Of a stretch of DNA of 64,000 nucleotides, positions 57,239 to 64,000 are shown piece after piece. Made by a program: the position numbers and the translations under genes. The notes under the pieces are model-generated. The model saw only the letters and a program-made list of their open reading frames with translations. It was not told the origin of the DNA and searched no databases. The stretch comes from Pleurocapsa sp. PCC 7327 (GTDB lineage Bacteria; Cyanobacteriota; Cyanobacteriia; Cyanobacteriales; Microcystaceae). The stretch spans positions 3,612,024 through 3,676,023 of the forward strand of contig NC_019689.1 in assembly GCF_000317025.1 (NCBI RefSeq), given 5' to 3'. Positions within the stretch are counted from its first letter, which is position 1, and each line of letters starts with the position of its first letter.

Positions 57239-60200
57239 TTACTCAATCCCTTCAATCCGATCTTCAACCTCTTGATACAACTCGCGCAAACGGTCTAGAT
57301 TCTCTTCGCTGGTTTCCCAATAACCGCGACCGTTGACTTCGAGTAACGTGCCGACAATTTTGCGGAAAGAATTGGGATTGAGATTCATCAAACGCCGACA
57401 CATTTCCTCATCTTTAATGAAGGTGGAATTGACATCTTCATAAACCCAATTATCGACTGCATCGGCAGTTGCAGACCAACCCATCGTATTGACGAGACGT
57501 TTCGAGAGTTCTCTCACGCCTTCGTATCCGTGACTGAGCATTCCCTCATACCACTTGGGATTGAGTAGCTTCGTCCGCGCATCCAAGCGCACGGTTTCCG
57601 ATAGCGTCCGTACCTGTGCGTTAGCAGTCGTCGTATCGGCAATGTATGCCGCAGGTTTCTTGCCATCTCCCCGTAGGTTAGCAACAACTTTTGTCGGGTC
57701 GGAGTCGAAATAGTGAGAAACGTCGGTAAGACTGATCTCAGAAGAATCGAGGTTTTGGAAGGTCACTTCCGCGGTTTTGAGTGCCGATTCAAATATCTTC
57801 CGATTTTCATTCATCACGCCGGGATTGTCGGAGTCAAAGGCAAAGGACTTGCGATTGAGATACATTTCCTGTAATTCTTTTTCTTCTTCCCAACTGCTGT
57901 TTTCTACTGCCAGGTTGATGTTAGAAGAATAGGAACCGGAAGCGTTGGAGAAGATGCGAGTCGCCGCTTGACGCAAGCTTAATCCCGTATCTTTTGCTTG
58001 TTCTAAGGCGTGTTTGCGGACATAGTTCATTTCTAAGAGTTCGTCTGCTTCCGCTGCCAGCTTCACCGCTTGGTCGAGTAGATTCATCTGATTGATGAAC
58101 AAGTCGCGGAAGACTCCAGAACAGTTGACCACTACGTCAATACGAGGACGACCCAATTCTTCGAGGGGAATCAATTCTAATTTATTAACTCGTCCTAAGG
58201 CATCGGCAACGGGTTTGACTCCCACCATCCACATAATCTGTGCCAAAGATTCCCCATAGGTCTTGATATTATCGGTTCCCCAGAGGACACAGGCAATTGT
58301 TTCGGGGTATTTGCCGCCATTATCTGCCTTTTGTCGCGCTAGCAGTCGGTCTACGACGATTTTAGCCGATTTTACTGCCGCCATCGTTGGAATGGATTGG
58401 GGATCTAGCGCGTGGATATTCTTACCCGTTGGCAGAACGTCGGGATTGCGGATGGGGTCGCCTCCGGGACCGGGAAGAACGTATTCGCCTTCTAATGCCT
58501 TTAGCAATGCACCGAGTTCGTTATCGGCGCAAACCTGTTCTAAGCAGAATTCGAGATATTCAAACAGGGGTTTCAATGCCTCCTGGTCAACTTTGGGATA
58601 ACCCAATTGATGCAACGCTTCTACCCAAGGCGCTTTTTTGCCGATATTGAAGAAATTGAGTTTGGAAATCATCGATACTCGTCCCTCTGCGTCTACCTGC
58701 GCCTTGACTAAGGCAGATACGGCAGCGCGAGTTGCTTGAGTGATGTTTTGCAGCAAGTCAACGTCTTCGAGGATTCCTTTGTCGCTATTTTTATAGATCT
58801 CGTCGATATCGCGTCCGATGCTATTGGCAATGATACGAGGTAAGGAAAGAATTTCTTCTTCTTCGCGATCGAGAATGGCTATATTCACTAAAGTTGCGAT
58901 CGCTTCTTCGGCGCTTGGCGGTTTGCCGATGACATGTAATCCGCAAGGCAGTAAGCGCGATTCGATTTCCATTAACTTGCGATAGACCAAACCGACGACG
59001 TTATCTCGTTCTTGGGCGGTCATGTCTTGGGCATTGGTTTCTGGTAAAGCGATATCTTTGTCCAGATTGCACAGTCGCGCTTTATCTAAGATGGTATCGA
59101 CAATCTGTACCCCACGCCCGCTATCTTTGAGGGTTTGATAAGAACCAATTAACTCGCTGAGTTCTTTCAACCCTTTGTATAATCCTGCATTTTCTGCGGG
59201 AGGAGTAAGATAGGAGATAGTTTCGGCATAGCTGCGACGCTTGGCAATGGTCGCCTCGGAAGGGTTATTCGCCGCGTAGTAGTAGAGGTTGGGAAGATTC
59301 CCAATGAGGTTGTCGGGGTAACAATCTCCAGACATTCCCATCTGTTTGCCCGGCATGAATTCTAGGGATCCGTGCGTTCCAAAATGCAGGATGGCATCTG
59401 CTTTCCAGACATGATTGAGATAAGTATAGTAAGCGGCAAATCCGTGGTGGGGACTTGCAGAACGAGAGAATAACAAGCGCATGGGGTCGCCTTCGTATCC
59501 GAAGGTAGGCTGTACGCCGATGAAGACATTACCGAAATGCTTGCCGTAAATGAGTAGGTTTTGTCCGTCGCTGTTGAGATGTCCTGGCGGCGGTCCCCAG
59601 TTTTCTTCGAGACGGACTGAATAGGGGGTTAAGCTTTCGTACTGTTCGACCGACATCCGATAGGCAATGTTTAATTCGGGGCTTTTGTACTGTGCCTGCG
59701 CGTCGTGAATAACTGCTTCCATCAACGCTTTGGGCGACTCCGGCAAATCTTGCACGTCATAGCCATTACCTTGCAGTGCCTTCATTACTTCATAAATCGA
59801 ACCGAAGACATCTAAATAGGCAGCCGTTCCGACATTTCCTTTATCGGGAGGGAAGCTAAAGACGGTGATAGCTATTTTCTTTTCTAGTTTGGGCTTTTTG
59901 CGTAGGTTTGCCCACTTCATTGCCCGTTGCGCGATCGCTTCGATTCTATCCTGTAAAGCGATCGCTCGTCCGGTGTTTCTATCTCGACCGGAGAGAATAA
60001 TCGGTTCGATCGCGCCGTCTAATTCTGGAATGGCAATCTGCAAGGCAACTTGAATCGGATGCAGTCCCAGATCGCTTTCTTCCCATTCTTGCGTGGTTTG
60101 GAAGACCAGGGGCAAGGCGCACATATAGGGGCGATTTAGGCGCTTAAGCGATTCAATTGCTTTGGGATGGTCTTGTCGCGCGGGCCCTCCCACTAAGGCA

Positions 60201-61249
60201 AATCCAGTCAGAGAGACTGCGGCATCGACAAGAGGAACTTTGTCCTTTGTCGTTTTTCCTTTGTCATTGACTAATGACGAATTGTAGAAATAAGCGTCAA
60301 CGGGTTTCGAGAAATCCAATCCGCCTGCAAAGACGGGAATTACCCTTGCGCCCATCGCTTCCAATTCCTGGATCATCGCCACATAATGGGCATCATCGCC
60401 CGTTACCAGGTGAGTTCGTTGCAGGATCAGACCGATACAAGGGGCTAAAGGATCTTTGAGATCCTCGGAAATATCGGTGCGGCTGTTATACCAATGGAGA
60501 TAGTCTTTGACATCCTCAAACATTTTCATCGCTAGCGGATGCCAAATGCCCATGTCGGGATAAACGACGGGTTCTTGATACTCAACCGACTTATCCTTAT
60601 TTCGATCCTTAAAAACATATTTATCTGCCAACATCAGCAGGAAATTCTCCAGATTTTCCGAAGAACCGCCCAACCAATACTGGAAACTGAGCATAAAATT
60701 GCGGGCATCCTGTGCTTTATCGATGGGAAGGTATTTTAGGACTTGCGGCAGAGTACGCAATAGTTTGAGCATGGCGTCCTGGAAAGATGCGCCCGAATTT
60801 TCCTTACGCTTGCGCATGAACTGCGCGATCGCACTTTTAGACTGACCGAGTTGCGCCATCGAGAAACTTCCCATTTTATTGAGGCGCATTACCTGTGGCA
60901 TCGACGGAAAGACCACGATCGCGTCCAATTTATCTCTATATGGCTGTACTGCTCCTACCACTTTTTCGGCTAGGTCTTCGATAAAAATCAGCGAGGCAAT
61001 AAAAATATTCGCTTCGGCGATATCTCGCTTAAAATCTTCGTAATTTTCTCGATCGCGCAGTTCTTCGATTAAATAGCCGCTAATTTCGATCGCTAGTCTG
61101 GGATTGTTTTGGTTAATCTGCCTGACAGCGGCAGATAGGGAACTCTGGTACTGAGGCTCTAGCACGACATAGACCACCTTTAGTAAGGAACGCCCGTCTA
61201 AGTTTTCTGGAACGATATGGCGAATGGTGGACTTGACGTGAGTGAACAT
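57239..61249 (-). CDS. chlH: Magnesium chelatase subunit H
   Basis: A 1336-residue subunit of the enzyme that inserts Mg2+ into protoporphyrin IX with ChlI and ChlD, the first committed step to chlorophyll. The N-terminus [21 protein letters not shown] and the long N-terminal domain are those of cyanobacterial ChlH, with the expected length of about 1330. Later blocks [52 protein letters not shown] and the end [12 protein letters not shown] agree. It has its own terminator. A shorter paralog is at 16006-19728. The 250-base region upstream (61250-61497) has no recognised element. Confidence 0.97.
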   Translation of the reverse strand: MFTHVKSTIRHIVPENLDGRSLLKVVYVVLEPQYQSSLSAAVRQINQNNPRLAIEISGYLIEELRDRENYEDFKRDIAEANIFIASLIFIEDLAEKVVGAVQPYRDKLDAIVVFPSMPQVMRLNKMGSFSMAQLGQSKSAIAQFMRKRKENSGASFQDAMLKLLRTLPQVLKYLPIDKAQDARNFMLSFQYWLGGSSENLENFLLMLADKYVFKDRNKDKSVEYQEPVVYPDMGIWHPLAMKMFEDVKDYLHWYNSRTDISEDLKDPLAPCIGLILQRTHLVTGDDAHYVAMIQELEAMGARVIPVFAGGLDFSKPVDAYFYNSSLVNDKGKTTKDKVPLVDAAVSLTGFALVGGPARQDHPKAIESLKRLNRPYMCALPLVFQTTQEWEESDLGLHPIQVALQIAIPELDGAIEPIILSGRDRNTGRAIALQDRIEAIAQRAMKWANLRKKPKLEKKIAITVFSFPPDKGNVGTAAYLDVFGSIYEVMKALQGNGYDVQDLPESPKALMEAVIHDAQAQYKSPELNIAYRMSVEQYESLTPYSVRLEENWGPPPGHLNSDGQNLLIYGKHFGNVFIGVQPTFGYEGDPMRLLFSRSASPHHGFAAYYTYLNHVWKADAILHFGTHGSLEFMPGKQMGMSGDCYPDNLIGNLPNLYYYAANNPSEATIAKRRSYAETISYLTPPAENAGLYKGLKELSELIGSYQTLKDSGRGVQIVDTILDKARLCNLDKDIALPETNAQDMTAQERDNVVGLVYRKLMEIESRLLPCGLHVIGKPPSAEEAIATLVNIAILDREEEEILSLPRIIANSIGRDIDEIYKNSDKGILEDVDLLQNITQATRAAVSALVKAQVDAEGRVSMISKLNFFNIGKKAPWVEALHQLGYPKVDQEALKPLFEYLEFCLEQVCADNELGALLKALEGEYVLPGPGGDPIRNPDVLPTGKNIHALDPQSIPTMAAVKSAKIVVDRLLARQKADNGGKYPETIACVLWGTDNIKTYGESLAQIMWMVGVKPVADALGRVNKLELIPLEELGRPRIDVVVNCSGVFRDLFINQMNLLDQAVKLAAEADELLEMNYVRKHALEQAKDTGLSLRQAATRIFSNASGSYSSNINLAVENSSWEEEKELQEMYLNRKSFAFDSDNPGVMNENRKIFESALKTAEVTFQNLDSSEISLTDVSHYFDSDPTKVVANLRGDGKKPAAYIADTTTANAQVRTLSETVRLDARTKLLNPKWYEGMLSHGYEGVRELSKRLVNTMGWSATADAVDNWVYEDVNSTFIKDEEMCRRLMNLNPNSFRKIVGTLLEVNGRGYWETSEENLDRLRELYQEVEDRIEGIE

Positions 61250-61633
61250 ATATGACGCTTCTCCTTCTGATTCGGTCTGCTTGGATAGGGGAAAGAAACA
61301 GGCTCAACAATTTTTAATGACCTGCAATATATAGTCCACTTGTGTTTGTATCAGAAAATGACCTACCAATGAGCGCTTACTCTCCTATTCGACACAATTT
61401 GATAAAAATAGAGACTTGTTTTGTTACATTTTTAAACAAAATAGTGAGTGTTTGCTTTAATTAATTTTTTACAAAATTTAACATAATAAATCTCTATTTG
61501 TTATTTTTGAAGAGTAATAATAGTTCCGTCGGTTCTATGCCGAGTCGCTGCGGGACGGGAAGCGATCGCTTCCAAGCTGTTATTGACAAGTTAAACATGG
61601 GAACAATAGCAGTAGTTCGACCCACCACCAAAT

Positions 61634-63030
61634 ATGCAATACCTGCTTTACGCGATCGCTTTCTACTTACTGATACTCGTTCTCCCCTATCTCATTGCTT
61701 ATTTACAGTTTCGCAAGTCGATCTTGCAATACCCAAAGTACGAAATTTGCTCGGATAATAGCCTTCCCGTTCATCTGACGGAGTTATTTCAAAAGCCAAT
61801 TAAAGATTTAGAGCCATTTGGCTTCGAGCCATGCAGCTATTTACTGGTAGAGCAAATGCAAAAGCTCGATCCGCAGACAACCTAGGAGCTTTTACGATAA
61901 ATATATCGAGAATTATATCGATCGCTTACTGAAGTTAAAACAGATATCGACCGTAAAGGACACTAACTTATTTCAATACAATCGGCTGACAGCTTTCAAA
62001 AAAGCGCGACAGTCTGTTTAAAGTAGTCGGCGTAATTTGTCTGGGATTGTTAAGAATCAACTCGCCGATGATACTTGCATTTACTTTGCTTATCGCCTTA
62101 AGCATTCCCAGCAGCTTTCGCATTGCCAAAGTTCATGCCAAGTTGCGCCAAGAACTGCGACAAAACCCGCTCACAGATCGAGAAAATCTCCTGCCTTCCA
62201 TCTTCGGACATCTAAAGCAATTGGGATATGGCAACTTGCCCCATACTCAAAAATCGGTGCTGGTAAAAGAATTAATCCAACGCCATTACGAATCGCGTGC
62301 CGATTGGAGGACGAGGGTTTTTCTGAGTGCCATTTATTTAGGAAGCTTATTTGGAGGAGTCGCTGGCGCTTTTGGGGCAATCTCTCCCCATTGGATAGGT
62401 TTGCTGTCTTCTTACTTTAAAAGTTCCCAACAAACGCGCGATCGCATTACTCAAGAAAGACAGCAGGAGATCGATCGCGCCACCGAAGCTTTACGTCGCA
62501 ATCCTAATGATGTCGATGCTTATCTCAAACGAGCGCAGATGTATACTTGGCTGGGCAAGGATCGGGAAGCGCTAGCCGATTACGATTGCGCTGTCAGTTT
62601 AAAACCCGACGACATATCATCTCGCCTGAATCGCGCTAGTTTTCGTGCTAAGTTGGAAGATAGTCAAGGCGCGATCGAGGATTACGACTACGTACTGCGC
62701 CTAGAACCTCACAACATACAAACCTACTACAGTCGGGCGCAACTGCGCAATGAAATAGGAGACTATCGGAGAGCTTTTGACGACTACAATACCATTATCC
62801 AATTCCATCCCAAAGATAGCTGGGCTTACGTAAAACGTGGCTATGTTCGCCAGCAGCTAGGAGATTACAAAGGTGCGCTTGTCGATGCTAACCGCGCGAT
62901 CGCCCTAGAACCAGAACTGCCTGATGCCTATGCGCTGCGCAGCGAAGTCCGCCGCCGTCTGGGAGACAAAAAAGGCGCTCTTGCCGACGAGAAAAAAGCA
63001 GACGATCTCTACGAAACCTCGAAATACTAA
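61634..63030 (+). pseudogene. Frameshifted membrane TPR protein (third part may still be expressed)
   Basis: Three frames add up to one protein. (1) 61634-61885, MQYLLYAIAFYLLILVLPYLIAYLQFRKS to LLVEQMQKLDPQTT. (2) About 61888-62017, SFYDKYIENYIDRLLKLKQIS...AFKKARQSV. (3) KVVGVICLGLLRINSPMILAF onward, ending at 63030. The last frame from 62047 encodes 327 residues with two membrane segments and five TPRs (NPNDVDAYLKRAQMYTWLGKDREAL and so on, about 140-320). The breaks are at about 61886 and at a T-run near 62017. The ancestor would be a 460-residue membrane TPR protein. It may be a real pseudogene or carry sequencing errors. Confidence 0.75.
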
Positions 63031-63186
63031 CGGTTAGCAACAGAAATTTCATAAAGCTTGCATTTTAGGTTTCATGGGTTTCTCTTTTCTATTTTCTTTA
63101 CTTGGCTATAGTTTTCACAAAAACTAGCCAAAATAACATAGTAACTCAATTGTATTTTTTAACTGAATCTCTGGAGTAGGTTATTA

Positions 63187-63615
63187 CTAATTCGTTAAAA
63201 GTTTTTGTAATGTTGACTTGCCATGAATCAATGCGATCGCATAATCCAAACTTGGCCGATGTATCGCGGGGAGAGATGTTCGCCATTGCTTAAAAGGCGT
63301 TGTTTTCTTATTATAGTTACAATCCCAACACATTACTAAAAGATTGCTCGTGTCTAAAGCTTTTGTATAGTGATATGATAATGGTTCTAGATGGTCAATA
63401 GTTCCAAACTTAGTATCCTCTCCACAAACAGGACAAATATAACCCAATTTTTCTAATTGCTGCTGTTTAAACTTTTTTCCATCTTCCGAGTCTCGCCATT
63501 GCTCGAACAAAGCTCGTTGGTGTTGCGTACAGTCTCTAATAGTTGAATAAAACCGGGCTGCATTGCGAGAGAGCTTATCTGCTTTTAAACTAGCTTTTTT
63601 TGACCAAGATGTCAT
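63187..63615 (-). CDS. HNH endonuclease domain protein
   Basis: A 142-residue protein with a compact HNH core: CPVCGEDTKFGTIDHLEPLSYHYTKALDTSNLLVMCWDCNYNKK (about 70-113). Two CxxC zinc pairs flank the DH catalytic step, and the asparagine and final N/K complete the fold. The N-terminal third is helical and basic. Its start overlaps the stop of the upstream gene in an ATGA arrangement (63612-63615), so the two are translated together. HNH proteins of this size act as defence nucleases or as domesticated mobile nucleases; the sequence cannot decide. Confidence 0.85.
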   Translation of the reverse strand: MTSWSKKASLKADKLSRNAARFYSTIRDCTQHQRALFEQWRDSEDGKKFKQQQLEKLGYICPVCGEDTKFGTIDHLEPLSYHYTKALDTSNLLVMCWDCNYNKKTTPFKQWRTSLPAIHRPSLDYAIALIHGKSTLQKLLTN

Positions 63616-63977
63616 TTTCTACCTCGTTTTATTTTACTTTCTAGCTTTGTTAGCGTCATTTCTAATTCTCGATCTTTACTATAAAAATTATTAGCTAATA
63701 CGTCAGATTTGCAATTCCAAAAAATCGAGCAGCTATTCTTAGTTATTCTTTGTTTATGAAATTTTTCTAGCCCGATGACCTCGGCAGTTTTTCTAACTGA
63801 TAACAAGACTTTATCGACCATCTCAGGTTCGCACTCTAAAACTGAAAGAGCATCCTGAAAATCTTTTTTATAATTAAAATTATAACTAGATAACTCAGGG
63901 AATAAATATTTGAATTCTTGAGTTTTGCTAACCTTGGTTAACTTAAAAATCTTTTGTTTTATCTCGTCTCGTTTCAT
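63612..63977 (-). CDS. Hypothetical partner of the HNH endonuclease
   Basis: At least 121 residues from ATG 63977. The same frame stays open to the window edge (preceding codons read ELEPKKK), so the true start may lie outside. The protein is lysine-rich and helical, with no recognised domain (KLTKVSKTQEFKYLFPELSSYNFNYKKDFQDALSVLECEPEMVDKVLLSVRK). Base composition is more AT-rich than the core genes, a mild hint of transfer. Coupling with the HNH gene suggests a two-component unit. Confidence 0.65.
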   Translation of the reverse strand: MKRDEIKQKIFKLTKVSKTQEFKYLFPELSSYNFNYKKDFQDALSVLECEPEMVDKVLLSVRKTAEVIGLEKFHKQRITKNSCSIFWNCKSDVLANNFYSKDRELEMTLTKLESKIKRGRK

Positions 63978-64000
63978 TTTTTTCTTGGGTTCTAACTCTA

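Overview
The window is chromosomal DNA of an oxygenic cyanobacterium. Direct evidence is a Mg-chelatase ChlH gene with a second ChlH/CobN-type paralog, a CpcS/CpeS bilin lyase beside a phycobiliprotein-like gene, a high-light-inducible protein, Ycf51, DUF1517 and DUF2949 proteins, a COP23 protein, a cyanobacterial group-1 sigma factor, and very many copies of the HIP1 octamer GCGATCGC. The genus cannot be fixed from the sequence. DevC/DevA-type transporter genes are present, but they do not prove heterocyst formation.

Layout. 1-9 kb: gene fragment at the edge, OmpR-type regulator, tRNA-Asn, DUF1517 protein, a 1331-residue STAND NTPase with 14 WD40 units and TPRs, pentapeptide-repeat protein, bioB. 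9-16 kb: SBBP/RTX-like propeller protein, alpha/beta hydrolase, decayed IS4-type transposase, ABM monooxygenase, DUF2949, SPFH protein and an AbrB/Doc toxin-antitoxin pair. 16-25 kb: large chelatase subunit, possible amidase-like membrane protein, tgt, cobS, PPC-domain protein and a decayed mobile remnant. 25-31 kb: phosphate uptake cluster pstS2-pstS-pstC-pstA-pstB with a Pho-box-like site, then bioF. 32-41 kb: metallophosphoesterase, a second WD40 protein with an unrecognised N-terminal half, asnS, hli, sigA, an 840-base gene-free stretch with a structured-RNA candidate and an orphan promoter, polysaccharide deacetylase, tRNA-Thr and tRNA-Tyr.

41-44 kb is a gene graveyard: a TnpB remnant abutting a decapitated secreted phosphatase-like gene, and a HAD scrap. 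44-48 kb carries three exported proteins in one direction: COP23, a putative outer-membrane barrel and a CHAT (caspase-like) protease with a glycine/asparagine repeat region. 48-54 kb: GNAT and VOC scraps, Ycf51, a glycerol-dehydrogenase-like enzyme, devC/devA-type ABC genes around a broken membrane gene, and a small peptide with a double-glycine leader. 54-61 kb: a bilin-related cluster (phycobiliprotein-like protein keeping the chromophore cysteine, CpcS/CpeS lyase, divergent HEAT-repeat protein), HAD hydrolase and chlH. 61-64 kb: a frameshifted TPR membrane gene and a two-gene unit with an HNH endonuclease at the right edge.

The best candidates for undescribed systems are the COP23/barrel/CHAT secreted module, the stand-alone phycobiliprotein-like protein with its own lyase, and the double-glycine peptide beside the DevC/DevA exporter. 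Dispersed multi-palindrome repeats, one with terminal inverted repeats, and several gene scraps show that the intergenic regions are shaped by mobile DNA and decay.
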